Assembly: GCA_038093975.1 (NCBI GenBank)
Contig: JBBPTG010000104.1
Location: forward strand, 24,923-88,922
DNA from: Chalciporus piperatus
Lineage: Eukaryota; Basidiomycota; Agaricomycetes; Boletales; Boletaceae
Direction of reading: 5' to 3'
DNA length: 64,000 bases
Shown here: positions 1 to 11,455 of the stretch, one piece after another
Numbering within the stretch: position 1 is the stretch's first letter
Layout: each line of letters begins with the position of its first letter
Notes under the pieces: model-generated
The model's database searches: none
What the model saw: only the letters and a program-made list of their open reading frames with translations
What the model was told of the DNA's origin: nothing
Position numbers and translations under genes: made by a program

Positions 1-835
1 CTTCTGGTCGGCGGTGCACTCGGCATCGGATTTCATTCGTATCACCTCCTGATGGAGGCTGTATCGAATATACCACCAGGTCATCTTCACGACGTTCTAC
101 AACAAGTTGCGTCTGTCGGTCACCACGTTCCAACTGTTGGGCACGGGCATACACACGTGGATGTCCTTGACCCGAACGCGGCATGGTTTGCAGCCCTCAG
201 CGTGTTGTTGAAGGAGTGGTTGTATCGCATCACGAAGAAGGTTGCCGACGAAGAGCACAGTCCAGTACTTTACGCGAACGCCTTGCATCACCGGAGTGAC
301 GCATACTCGAGCTTTGTCGCGCTGTTTGCAATCTTGGGGTCGTCTATATGGCCAGCTTTGCCACTCGACCCTCTAGGAGGTACGTTTACTCTCTAGCTGG
401 ATCGAGACGGAGTGACTAACTCTTCTTTTTGTGAAAAGGCCTTCTCGTGTCATTTGTGATCCTTCGACAAGGCTTGTCACTACTTGGAGGCGCACTCGCC
501 GAGCTCACCGACGCTGGCATTTCAAGCAGTTCGCGGGACAAACTTCTGCATGCGCTCGACCCGCTTCTTTATCCTGACGCTACGAACGGCAATGGCCACA
601 CTCACTCGGATGACCCTTTGACACGACACCCCCGCGTACTTGCTATCAGGGAACTGAGAGCGAAGCGTGCCGGATCGTTGATGGCCGTCAATCTTACCGT
701 TGACGTACCTCACATGACGACCGTCCAAGACACCTGTGTGCTGGAGGAGACGATTACACGGCTGTTGAGGGATGCGAGGAAGGAGGTTTCGGAGGTTAGA
801 GTTAGATTTCATCCTGTAGAGGATATCTCGTCATG
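1..835 (+). CDS. MMT1: Mitochondrial cation-efflux (CDF) transporter, 5' end outside window
   Basis: Two exons are visible, joined across an intron near 380-438. The protein is the C-terminal half of a cation diffusion facilitator of the Mmt1/Mmt2 type, which moves iron or a similar divalent metal across the inner mitochondrial membrane. The segment LHHRSDAYSS carries the HxxxD pair that binds metal in transmembrane helix 5 of this family. A second hydrophobic stretch (WPALPLDPLGG, then LLVSFVILRQG) follows as helix 6. The last 120 residues are the soluble ferredoxin-like dimer domain with His-rich insertions (GNGHTHSDD). The start codon lies left of the window. Assignment to CDF is firm; Mmt rather than another CDF subtype is inferred from the insertions and length. 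Confidence 0.85.
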
Positions 836-1009
836 ATCCATGGATGTTCATCTTATGATATCGCATGTTTTGATTCCATCTGTAGTGGTACCGTAATCTA
901 TTCGCCCGACGTGAAGTGGAATGTTGTCGTCTAGTAAGACTGCGAGAAGAGTCTGAAGACGCGCCAAATTGAATAGGACGCGTCTGACGCGAACTTGGAT
1001 TGCTCGATC

Positions 1010-2441
1010 ATGAACCAGACTACGATCATGAGCGAGTTGGAGCTGAGGTTTTCTTCATCGACTGCACAAGACACAGGCTCGTTCCGTCTAATAGAACTTC
1101 CACCCGAACTATGCCAGCTCATCGATTCATCCATCGAGAACAACACCACCCAACCAATGTAAGCCTGTCCCCCCACCCCATCCTCACCGCTACTTTCACG
1201 AAAGCACAGACTCTCCATCAAAGGACATCCAACAGAGGACGCAGTGGTGTGTACGGCGGACAAGACGTACTCTCTACGCTCGGTCGTGCTCTCCAATACG
1301 GTGTTGGTGTTGACGCCTTCGAGGACCGATCCCGAGGGGACATTAAATGTTCGCGATCAACTTCATGAGGTGTTGGAGTTGGTGCCCTCGGTCCCGAAGT
1401 TGCACAAGTTGCCCGTGTTGCTAAGAGGGATGGAGTATGACGAAGGAGATGAGGATCGACGCGTCAGTACTCGCGGGTCACACGTCGAGAGTTACATGGC
1501 ATCACTGACATCGAGCCATCGGCGTTGTTATCATCATCACAGGGCACGCTTGAGAGGTATAGCTACGAGCAGGCTCGGAGAGAGATTCAAGCCAGCGAGT
1601 CCGAGTTCAAACTCGGTCTCAAGGAACGACGGATCCTCGTCCTAGATGGTTAGCCCGCTCCCCTTCTCTCTCTGGACATTCGTCGGTCCGTTATCTCAAC
1701 GATCTCGAACATGCAGGATACCTCCGGCCTATCGCACCCGCTCATCTAAACACCATCCTCGAACTCTTTCTCAATTACCTCATATCTATGACTCTCCCCC
1801 ATGAAGCTGCCCCAGTCGAAGACTTGGTTTCTGCTCTAGCTGACGAGCACGAGATCCCGCGAGAGGTGTCAACCCAGGTCATGTCTTGGTTCGGTGAAAT
1901 ACAAGATGGTACGTGGAAGATGAACGTCGACGCAGTCGTCGCAGAAATTGGTATCGGGATCATCAGACATCACAAGGTACCCTCCTCCGTCCTAGTAGCT
2001 TTGTCGCATCGAAACTAACAGCGAGGAAAGCACGAGCCGATATTGGAGACTGAACTCATGACGAAATGGAAGAATGCAGTCGGTGATGCGTTCGAGGCGA
2101 ACGTCTCACTAAACCTTCTCTCGGTATGCGCTCGTTTACCAGATTGGTGGAAGGCATGCTTAATGCGATTATTGTAGGGCAACTACCTGCGAAACCCGAA
2201 CGAAATCACGGGCACTACTCTGAATTATCTTCCTTCTTCCTCACTGCCGACGGACCCTGCTGCACGATTTGCCGAGCTATTTCTTACACGGCAACGTTGG
2301 AAGAGCGACGAGATCGAGCCTTTCCTCTCTGACATAGCTGTGAACTCAAAAGAGCGGGATAAACTCTTGCTCAAGTATGCGCGTGCAATGACAACTCCTG
2401 AAGGCGCTTGGTACACGGCAAGAGTGGGTTACAATAGCTAG
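1010..2441 (+). CDS. DCC1: Sister chromatid cohesion protein Dcc1
   Basis: Dcc1 is a subunit of the alternative clamp loader Ctf18-RFC, which loads PCNA and supports sister chromatid cohesion in the nucleus. Six exons splice into one frame: 1010-1158, 1210-1462, 1543-1648, 1717-1976, 2031-2123 and 2178-2441. The N-terminal part reads FRLIELPPEL, then IKGHPTEDAVVCTADKTYSL, which is the Dcc1 signature. The C-terminal part (YSYEQARREIQASE, then DGYLRPIAPAHL) is the winged-helix region. All five intron phases agree, and the stop falls where the family ends. The start ATG was chosen because it is the first in the frame and gives the usual short N-terminal tail. It lies 170 bp downstream of the transporter gene on the same strand. 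Confidence 0.92.
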
Positions 2442-2624
2442 ATCTTGAGGCTTAGATGACGTTCCTTCCGTGCGATGGGAGGGGTGCATAAATAACACAG
2501 TCTATCAACGATACTGAATGAATATATCTACAGAAGTGGCATGACATGCTCATGAAACCCTCATGAAAGCAAACATTTCGTTGAAAACAGTACAACAAGG
2601 ATAAATCAACCAATATCATTACCA

Positions 2625-4347
2625 CTAGGCACCTCTCTTCTGAGTCTTCCCTCGCGCTTTTACTCCTCGACCCAAAGACTTGACTGATGTAGGGCGGTAA
2701 TCCTCGTCTTCCTCGTCTTCCTCGTCCCCTCCCTTTTTGCGCTTCTTCTGAGAACTGGACGGGACGGAAGAATACGATTTGCCGGAAGCTAGAACCTTGA
2801 GGCCTGACGGTCCCATCAGACTATCGATGAAGCTCCAAAGTGCTCTCCCGACGGTGGCATTGTTTCGAACGTCCTTGAACTGTTCTCGAATTCGTAGACG
2901 CATATGCAATATCGCGTTGGCCCGTTCTTGATGCGAATGGTCTCGGAATATGTAGAGCAGCGTCCCTAAGCACCATCGAAACGCATTAGAATCGAAAAAA
3001 AAAATCAGGAAACACTACCGATCAAGGCATGACTATACCAATGAACACAAACTCCACCGGCGCAACACGGCTGTCTACCTGCTCAAACGCAACACTGAGC
3101 GCCGGCGTCATCGCGATGTACCCAAACTCTGTCAAAACGTCGCCGATCTGATTCTTGAATGCCTGAGTTGGTTTGTCGGCGCGAGCAAGCCACTTTTCGA
3201 CCTTTGCGGCTGTGGGGAGGGCATGTTCCGGAAGTGAATCACAACAGTAGACGAGCTGGGCGACACATTGGAAGTCACGACCGCGTCTCGTATCCCATTC
3301 GAGTGATTCGGCGAGACCGCCGTCGCAGTTGACGTGTCTTGCTTCGAGATCGCTGATCCATTCTGCCCAAGGTGAAGAAATCGCTTGTAGTTTTTCTAGA
3401 CAATGTTAGAATCGTCGGACACCCTGAAACACCTGGCCATATGCGTACCTGCCGCAGTCAAACTCATACCCAGTTGTACCCGTTGAAATATTTCTCTCTC
3501 AGTACCTGGTGCAAGGCCGTGATACTCCACTGTGTAGTGTACAGGATGTAAGCAGACTGGAGGTTTACTTGGGACAGGGATACTGACCGCATGTGATCCT
3601 CGTTTCTGCAAATCGTCGTTTCCATGGTTCGGGAATCTCTAGACGTGTCGTCTTTTGTGCATCGGATCTGACAAACCAAAAGCTCTTCTTCGTGCGCGAA
3701 TCTCGATCTTGACGAAAGCGAGAAAAAAAAACCTCTCTTCAGCACCAAACGCCCAAACCTGAACCCGAGGCCATGCACTCACGAGGTATCTGCACAACGT
3801 CAGGCCCAGTCAAGAGACAGGACGAAAGAGAAACAAGCCATTGCCGCTCACCAAACCATCGAGAAACTTTTGTATCGACGTCAGTCTCTGCTTTCCATCG
3901 ACGCACACCCTAACCGTCTCTCCCTCGTCGTCCTTCTGAACCGCGAATATAACAGGGGGCACGTAGAAATTGCGGAAAATAGAATCGACGAGCCCAATTT
4001 GCTTGCTTTCTGGCCAGACAATGTCTAGTATAATTATGATATGAACGGGATGTCGACCCTGTTATGATGAACGATGTCGGAGTGGCGGGCGCGAGCGAAC
4101 GTACCTCGTTGGTAGCTTGGATTAAGGTCGATATACCCTTCGTGTATGAACGCTAAGGAGTGTTAGAAGCGGCGTCGATGAGGATGTGAGCGCGCTCACT
4201 GTGAAGTTCTTGTGCGCTGTAACTCATAGCTGACGGAGGGGTCAATGCATTGGCTATCCGAAACACGTTTGGGTCCACGTTCTCGTCCTCTTCGTCGTCG
4301 AAATCGTCGTCGAGTTCGTCGATGTCCTTGTCTTGGGAATCAGTCAT
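2625..4347 (-). CDS. DUF262 (GmrSD-N-like) domain protein
   Basis: This is a fungal protein with a DUF262 domain, the ParB/Srx-like fold also found in the N-terminal half of bacterial GmrSD restriction enzymes. The start exon is very acidic (DELDDDFDDEEDENVD). It is followed by EGYIDLNPSYQR, an NFYVPPVIFAV-like segment and VCVDGKQRLTSIQKF, which is the hallmark DGxQRLT motif. The middle contains GTEREIFQRVQLG and LTAAEKLQA. The tail is Lys/Arg-rich and acidic by turns (SQKKRKKGGDEEDEEDED), ending KRGA, and looks like a nuclear-targeting tail. At least eight short introns interrupt it. Such proteins are frequent in mushrooms; their function is unknown, and nuclease activity should not be assumed. 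It is divergent from the magnesium transporter gene only in order, as both are on the minus strand. Confidence 0.85.
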
Positions 4348-4649
4348 TGTTGGTAGTCGGATGGCGAGGACGAGAGGTAATGTTGGGCAACAGTTCGAGG
4401 TCGAGGTCAAAGTTGCGCAGCGTCTCAAGTCCAATTTCAGCCACACACGCGACAAACGCGTCCAAGTCGACTTGTCTCCCCAAACCAACTCTCAATGAGC
4501 GGAGGACAGTCGTTCTGCTCTATTGTCAAGTCGACACCAAACTCGAAGCGCTCAAACCCAAAGGTAGTGAAAAATCGTGTATTCAGCATTAGAAAATCGT
4601 GCAGATTATAACATTCGGGATATGAACATAATATTAGATACGATACCTT

Positions 4650-6513
4650 TTACTTCCACTCCCCGAACTCGTCCTCGTCGTGGTACAGCTCCGGATCGCT
4701 ACCATCATTACGAGCAAGCGTCGCGTCTGAAGATATTGACCGTCGGTGATGGGGCTCGGCGTCATCCGCTGTCTCATCCTGAATCAACTTGGACCCTTCT
4801 TCCCTCCCCTCTATGCCGCCCTGCGTAGAACCATTCACTCCTCTCGGAACGTGCTTCTTCAAAGAAGAATCAGGGACCCCGTCCTCATCGTCACTCACTT
4901 CCCCGAGTTCCCAAATCTCCCGGGTCGACGATTCCCCTTCTTCCTGCCCTCTCAAAGCCTGACCCTCTTCTTCATCGTGATTATCATCTTCGTTTGCCTT
5001 CACAGTCGACCGTGCACCGCGTGAGCCTGACGACGCGGGATTTCCTGGTCCTTGGTGCGACCGCTCGGGCTTCTTATGGGTGAGGAGGATGACACCCGAT
5101 ATAAGGATCACGATGGAGGCGAATATGAGGAACAAGATCCATGGCTTGTATGCGTCAACTTCGTTATTGAAGATGAGGGAGTTCAAAAAACTGTACCAAA
5201 CGACTGAGTGACAGCTAGAGAACAAAAGTCGAGACCACCTACCCACTTGCGGTATAGACACCATAAAACACGGGTACCACCAGTGTAGAATCATATACCT
5301 TCAGTCCACGGTTCAGGCAAATAATTTGCAGCACCGCCGTTATGACGAGGAAGATGATTGTGACGATGGGTGCAATATGCCCGAACTGGTTTCCTGGGTT
5401 CTCATGCGACAAGCTTCCTGTGAGCAATTTGACGCTGCGAGCGAACACTTAGGCAAGAGAAAAGACACTGCACATGGAGGGTACGCACATAGCTTTCGCG
5501 AACACGAGACATCCTCCCGCAAGACCTCCACCACAGCATGCCCAACCAATTCCAAGAACCCAAGCGATCTGCCTGTCGTCTTTTGGTGCTGTCCATATCT
5601 CGAGTTTCTCCTTGAGCCAGAGAGAGAATGTGGTATAGGAGTTCTTTGCTTTGCCTAGGAGGGTCGTGCTGGATGAGGGGGATCTACGTGCGCTCATGCC
5701 TGTGAAGGGTTCCGAGTTGATGTCCGAGCGGGCAGCGAGTACCGCGTCGAGGGAATAGGTGAATATAAGGACTAGAATTAAAGCGATAGACATGAATAAG
5801 AAATAAAGGAGCCATCCACTCCTTCGCCAGAGGGCAGAGAGATGTTGTACGTTGGTCTCTGTCGACAGACCGCTGTTGATGCCACCGAAAATCACGATGC
5901 CGATGACACCGAGAACTACAATTATTGTACCCTGGCGGATAATCAGTAGGGTACGATGACGAGTGGTCTTCTGACTCACATATATATCTGTGCGGGTGAC
6001 TGGTGTCCCTACTAAGAATCTAGCAAAAAGAAAATTAAAGATGAGGGACGTTGAGCCCAGAGGAGCGACATATTCTACACGAAAATGATGAGTGAAAAAT
6101 AGGGGAATTAAGGGGAATAACCTGCCTGCTCGCATGTAATCCAGAGCAAGGGTACTACCAATGAGTTGCGAGAGGATATACAGCGTTATTCCCAAGAGCC
6201 ATAGTGGTCGTAACCAGTCTTTTCTTCTCGCAGACTTTGGAATAGCACTCGTGCGTACCTATGAAGGGATGAGAAGGAGGTATCATGGTTGAGAAACAGA
6301 GGGGCTCACATGATCCAGTTTCGTGAGATTCAGACCTGCGGCATTGAGTACAGAAGCCAGAAGTATGATGGCAAGACCGATAATGAATGCTACGACGGGG
6401 TTGACATGGTGTGCAGACGAGGGGTCGCTGGTCGAGGACTGTGTTGCTTGTGCGAGACTTGTCGATGTTGCACTTTGGACGAGACCAGACGTCGTGATAG
6501 ACTGGTCCATCAA
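4650..6513 (-). CDS. NIPA/DUF803-type magnesium transporter
   Basis: This is a multi-spanning membrane protein of the NIPA (DUF803) family, EamA-like carriers linked to magnesium uptake. An N-terminal Ser/Thr-rich tail precedes the first helix (VAFIIGLAIILLASVLNAAG). Then come the conserved YVAPLGSTSLIFNFLFA and TDIYGTIIVVLGVIGIVIFGG segments, and further helices near IAPIVTIIFLVITAVLQ and DSTLVVPVFYGVYTASG. The C-terminal 150 residues are hydrophilic and acidic (EDDNHDEEEGQ, DDEDGVPD), as in other fungal members. About seven introns are present. The start is the ATG at 6511-6513; a second Met directly follows it. The opposite-strand TCP11 gene starts about 145 bp away, so the two share a short divergent promoter region. 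Confidence 0.88.
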
Positions 6514-6657
6514 CTAAATTATGATTCTATCGTGTTGGACGAGGTCTGGGTTGAAGTCAAAGTTTGTGGTCAAGTCAAGGTCAAGGAGTGGAGCTGTGTC
6601 GGCTCAGGATGGCTCAGCAGGTCTGACTTGGGTCTGACAAGGACCGTGACGGCCGCC

Positions 6658-8747
6658 ATGGAAAACATCATCAGACAGCTCAAATCCAAGGTCGACGCTG
6701 CACCGGACGATGTTCTCCTTCGACGCACGATATCTACCCTACAGGACATACAGCGGAACCCAGATGGCCCCCAGACTGTCTCCTGGGACACTCTCCACCG
6801 CGACTTTGCACTCCTTCAAGATCGTGGACTCTGGGAACGGTCAACAGAGAACGACGAGATTTTGGACGCACTCCATCTCTTTCTGACATCCCAATCACAG
6901 GAAACCTCTGCCCGGTCGCCAATGCAAGGGCCATCTGAACCACCTCCTCAGCGGTCTCCTGGTACCGGAGATGACAAGGTCTCCATCGTCGTACCGCCAG
7001 CACAGAATGTGGCATCTCAACTCATATCCAACCCACTCGTTCTCCCAGTCGAACTCATAGACATCCTAAACAATGCATACTTCCTCCACATCCTCGCCAC
7101 CAATCCAACACAGGTCCTTCCTCCGGGAAAGTCTCTCCTTTCTGTCATGTCTCGCTCTCACGCGACCTCCGATGGCGATGCAAAGTCGACGTTACGCAGC
7201 AGGGTAGAAGATTTGGTACACAAGGCCTTCTGGGACGAGGTGCGAACCTCACCCACACAATGATAATATGGCTGAGGTACCTGTAGGCTGTGGGCACACT
7301 TTCAAATCCAGAACCTTCAGTCCAGCTGCCTAGAATTAAACTTCTCTATTCGGACTTGCACACTGCGCTTTCACCTCTTTTTCCGCCGAGTCATCCAGTG
7401 TTGGTGACGTTGTCCAGTCCATTGTCCCCTACGCCGTCCCCTCTGGACTCTACCGTGATGAGCCTCCGCGAGGTAATGGCCAGTCTGCGCGAGCGCTGTG
7501 CCCCAGTTCGTGATCCGGAGATCGACGCCCTCCAGCGTCCATTGGATGATCCTCCTGCTCGATCCTCTCCCCCTGTCGCACTGGCCGTTCTAATAGTCGA
7601 TACCGTCAGGAGCATATTGAAACTCTCCGAAATCATGAAAGACGACCTCTCCCAATTCGTCTTCGGAAGTATGACAGAACAACAGCTCAAGTCCGTCATC
7701 ACGAAACAAGCTAAAACAACAGAGCGAGAAATCGTGATCGATATCTGGCGCAGAGACAGAATGCGACAAGCATGGACAACTTGGCTGCACGCACCGCCCT
7801 CGCAGACCCACTTGAATTCTATATCGGCAGAACCACATTTCTTGTGGATTGTTCGGATAGTTCAGGCTCTGGGAGTGTCGTTACCCGTCTCGAGTCCTCT
7901 TCCCACACGAACCGTGCAGATTTCGTCGGCTTCTACCTCTGAGGCTGACGAAAATGAATCCCCAGATCCTGGCACACCTCACGCGAATGCCATACCACCC
8001 GTCTTTTTCTTCTCAGCACCATCCCTGTTGAAGATACAGAACTATCTCCAAGCACTCGTCATCGCCGCCTCCTTACACACTCTCGCCCGTCTTCCCATAC
8101 CCTCTCGACCTGCAGCTTCCGAGTCCCCCGACCCCAATTCCTTCATGTTCCGCGTCTGGACACTTCTCCGAGCCGAAATTGCCGGAGAGCCAGAATCAAG
8201 CGACACCAAACTCGTTAACCTAGCAGACGAAGTCGTCCGTGCACGTATACAAGCCATGCAAGCCGTCCCAACCCCAGCCACCAACCTCTCCCCCACTCCT
8301 AGTTCACTCTGCAGAGAGGACGAGGCACAGTTGCGCGCAGCTGTCGATCGCACGCTAAAGCCCGGGGATCCAGTGTACAAGCTGTTACAGACGCGTCTAC
8401 TGACAGCATTGGTGAACGCCCTCGTGAAACGTCGTCAGACGGATGCGGGTGGGGGTGGGGCGGAGCTGCCTGCGATGTTGCGGACCGGGAGGGACGGCCA
8501 GCGAGCAGGGAAGAGACCGAGGCTTGTACTCGACCTGGAGGATATGGATGATGTGCGGTCCCCGCCTAGCAATTTACCTCGGATGACGGTCGACGCGAAG
8601 GGTTTCGAGGACCCCGTGTTGAATCGAGCTGCCGTAGAAGTGTTTGGACAGATGGATCGCTGTCTAGAGTGGGTGGAGAGCGTCTGGGGCGATGTTATTG
8701 AGGCAGGGGACGTCGACAGTCCTCCTAGGCAGAATCACACCAGGTAG
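6658..8747 (+). CDS. TCP11/SOK1 family protein
   Basis: The protein belongs to the T-complex protein 11 family; the yeast member Sok1 is a suppressor in the cAMP/protein kinase A pathway. Two exons are joined by an intron at about 7239-7286. The first ATG sits in a near-ideal context (gccgccATGG). The family signature LREVMASLRERCAPVRDPEI is clear and is followed by VALAVLIVDTVRSILKLSEI, with a helical C-terminal half. Residues around 90-110 (RSPMQGPSEPPPQRSPG) and the loop near SSASTSEADENESPDPG are low complexity. Downstream of the stop, up to about 8891, the sequence is shared with a second copy at 13.87-14.24 kb (see findings). Biochemical function is not established for this family. Confidence 0.85.
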
Positions 8748-8842
8748 AACTGACAACTTGTAGTGACACATGTAGGATGAAGACACGGTAGAGATATATA
8801 ACTAGCTCTCTAGCTTACAGCAATTATTACTCTTCAATTACA

Positions 8843-8893
8843 CGGCAAGAGCACGTTCCAGGAGATATGTGGCACGGGGATGTGTCCGGACGT
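8843..8893 (-). pseudogene. Remnant of a P450 last exon
   Basis: Read on the minus strand, this short piece matches the last coding exon of the P450 at 14.16-16.34 kb (its 14160-14238 part), with about 25 nt deleted in the middle. It keeps the cgtccggacacat start of that exon and the gagc/cttgcc end. No other P450 sequence is left around it. It therefore looks like the stump of a P450 that once converged on the TCP11 gene. It is too short to be seen as a gene on its own. Confidence 0.6.
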
Positions 8894-8914
8894 GTCCGGA
8901 CAATGTCGACGAGC

Positions 8915-9421
8915 TCAAACAGTCTCGGAGTCATCCCTCAGCTCTGCCACCCGTCGCTTGAGTGGAACCTTGACATCGATCTCCTCAAATATGTCACGGT
9001 TCAAAAGACGAGCCTCAACCATCGCCTCTAGCAAGTCCCGCATCCAAGTCCGACAACTATTGACTTGCGACGTTTTCTCGAACGCGACCTTCTTCGCAAG
9101 CGACACGATCTAATCACGTTCCGCACGCGTATACTCGCGCAGGACGTATTCCGTATTCTTGGCCTGCGTGAGTCGTCTGACTGATGGGGTGTGGAAAGCG
9201 TAGTTGCCTGGTCCGCCGGAGAGTTGGATGATTTGGACGTAGGTGCCTTCAGCGTCCGTCCCGTTGGTCCATCTGAGAAGGACGTGACGGTCGGCTGTGT
9301 TGATCACTTTTGAGTCTAGACCGTCTGCTTCGCATATGACGACTTTGTTGCTGTCGTCGTCAGGGAATTGAGCACCGTGGAGGTTGCGGTGCTGACGGCG
9401 AGGTGGAAGCCTGAGAGCCAT
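8915..9421 (-). pseudogene. Small Agaricomycete hypothetical protein with in-frame TAG
   Basis: One intron-less frame runs from the ATG at 9421 to a TGA at 8915-8917 but is broken once by TAG at 9110-9112. Before the stop it reads MALRLPPRRQHRN, then HVLLRWTNGTD, YVQIIQLSGGPGNYAF and EYVLREYTRAERD. After it the frame continues with IVSLAKKVAFEKTSQVNSCR, TWMRDLLEAM and PLKRRVAEL. From memory, both halves together match a widespread short mushroom family in which the part after the stop is the conserved half (CRxWMRDLL). The codon lost would normally be a polar residue between AERD and IV. A nonsense mutation is the simplest reading; stop-codon readthrough or editing cannot be excluded. I do not know the function. 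Confidence 0.55.
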
Positions 9422-9870
9422 GGCAGCCTGAGTGTCTTTGATCAGGGCGAGTCAAAGCTCTGATTCTACGATGGGAGCAGCACCGTATTTATGGAAATGG
9501 GTTAAACGAAACACCCGATATCTGGACAGTACGTGCAATTAGCAGAACTTTTTGAGCTGCAGTTGATGACTCCGAAGAAGTTGATGAGTGTGAAGAGGAA
9601 TATGCCAGCTACTCAGTTGTTTGAGGATTATAGGTTCGCGAAGGGGCGAGGCAGGACGTGTGAAAAATCCACAGTCCCTACGCGGGCGTCTCCAGTCCCA
9701 GCCACAGTCCCGATCGGGCACCGCCACACACCGCCACGCCGCGTCGTATCTACATTCGGGCTCGGAATGAATGTATGCGACCATTAATACAGTGCAAGAC
9801 CACGGATACCACATCCACGAACGTCACAACGTCCAGCGGGTATGTATGGGCGAGTGGTACATGCACACGG
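9422..9870. other. Intergenic, no gene seen
   Basis: Nothing coding can be supported. The stretch around 9665-9705 (aatccacagtccctacg) resembles the arms of the inverted repeat at 11286-11455, which suggests scattered copies of the same element. Confidence 0.4.
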
Positions 9871-9874
9871 GGAT

Positions 9875-10075
9875 GTGAGTGACACGACTGGCGGGACACG
9901 ACCAACACAACACGACTGGGACACAACGAACACAATCGAGACACGACAAACACGACAGGGACAGGGCAAACACTACGCAGATGCAACGAGCATGACAGGG
10001 ACATGACGAGGACATGAAAGACATGATCAGGACTCGACCAACACGATCGGGACACAAGCAAATGTGACGAGGAAT
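9875..10075. repeat. Degenerate GACACGAC minisatellite
   Basis: The stretch consists of imperfect units of about 18-40 bp built on gggacacgacNaacacgac, repeated seven or so times with variable spacing. Long open frames across it are low-complexity by-products of the repeat and show no coding pattern. Confidence 0.75.
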
Positions 10076-10144
10076 GGTCCTCAAGGCCTTATCTTTCACC
10101 CTCACCTCGACCGGCCCACTCTCGACTGATGGCAATGACGACAA

Positions 10145-11030
10145 TGACGAAGGACGACACAACGCACACAACCGCGTGTGTGGTGTCGTTTCTCGTCTCG
10201 TTTTTTTTCTTCGTCCTCACCCTCACCGGCACCGTTGACTGATGACGGTGACGAGGGACAACACCACACAGCGTGTGTGGTGTCATTTCTCGTCTCGTTT
10301 TTTTTTTGTCTTCGTCCTCACCTTCAGGCTTCAGCCTCGACTGACGACAGCGACGACGAGGGACGACGCAACGCACACGTTGCGTCGTTTCTCGTCTCTT
10401 TCTGGCGACGAGGGACGACACGACGCACGTGATCGCGTGCGTCGCGTCGTTTCTCGTGTTGTTCTGGTCTTCGTCCTCATCACCCTCAGGCTCACCCTGG
10501 ACTGACGACGTCGACGAGAGACGACACAACGCACGCGATCGTGTGCGTCGTGTTGTTTCTCATCTCGTTCTGGTCTTCGTCCTTATCCTCACCTCACCCT
10601 CGACTCCCGACGGTGATGAGGGACGACAATCGCTTGTTTTAATCCACCCTCACCTTCGACTGACAATGGCGACGAGGGACAACACCACACATGCAATCAT
10701 GTGTGTGGTGTCATTTCTCGTTTCGTTTTTTTTTTGTCTTCATCCTCACCCTCGACTGACGATGGCTACGACGAGGGATGACGCAATGCACACGTTGCGT
10801 CGTTTCTCGTCTCGAGGGACAACACAACACACGAAATCATGTGTGTTGGGTTCCTCATCTTGTTCTCGTCTTTGCCAGTCGTTTTCGACCAATGACAACG
10901 AGCAAACCGCACAACGCACCAATTGCGGGTGCGTTGTGCCATTCCTTCACTCCCTCGCCCTCAATTGACGATGACGACGAGCAACGACACAACACACGCA
11001 ATCGCGTGCATTGTGCTGTCGCTCGCGTCG
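10145..11030. repeat. Tandem array of about ten palindrome-bearing units
   Basis: Roughly 90-110 bp units each contain a short palindrome, such as gacgacgcaacg/cgttgcgtcgt near 10358-10390, gacaacaccacacatg/catgtgtgtggtgtc near 10677-10712, and cgacacaacacacgca/tgcattgtgctgtcg near 10985-11022. The palindrome is followed by ttctcgtctcg, a T-run, cttcgtcctcaccctc and then gactgacgacggcgacgaggga. I count ten palindromes: about 10151, 10255, 10358, 10418, 10523, 10677, 10778, 10817, 10903 and 10985. Arms differ between units yet stay complementary within each unit. The ORFs in this array are repeat artefacts. Confidence 0.8.
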
Positions 11031-11285
11031 TCTTCTTTCCTGTCACATCCCGATCATGTTCACCGCATCCGGTGCGTCGTCGTGCTTGTCTCATCTGTTC
11101 GTCGTGTTTGTTGTGTCCCCATCATCGTTGAGCGTGACCACGACCGCTGCCAGTGTGACGTGCCGAAAGTCGAAGAAAGGGAGCAACAGCTCGGAGAGGT
11201 TGAGCGAGCTGTGGGCAAGAGTCGAGGTACACTGAGAGAGGTGGATGGGGGCACAGGGCAAGGGCACGGGACCAGAAAAAAAATT

Positions 11286-11455
11286 AGCCGAGGGGACTGT
11301 AGCTCGCTAAGAGCTGGGACTGTAGATTTCCGAAGGGGCTCGGGGAGACCTCTCCATTTTGGCAGGGAGGAGGACTGACATCCCTGCGAGGGATCAGCGA
11401 GGTGCGGAACGAAAATCTACAGTCCTAAAGCCCCCGAGCTACAGTCTCGTCGGCT
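11286..11455. repeat. 170-bp inverted repeat (hairpin element)
   Basis: The 21-nt arm at 11286-11306 (agccgaggggactgtagctcg) matches the reverse complement of 11435-11455 at 19 of 21 positions. A second inner pair lies at 11317-11330 and 11411-11425 (ggactgtagatttyc). The centre is G-rich. It could be a foldback or MITE-like element; no target-site duplication was recognised. Confidence 0.65.

Noticed and set aside
9750..11131. Many open frames of 60-180 codons across the 9.8-11.1 kb area, on both strands
   Set aside because: They follow the tandem repeats, consist of Arg/Ser/Val/Cys-rich low-complexity sequence in all frames and show no family pattern or splice structure.
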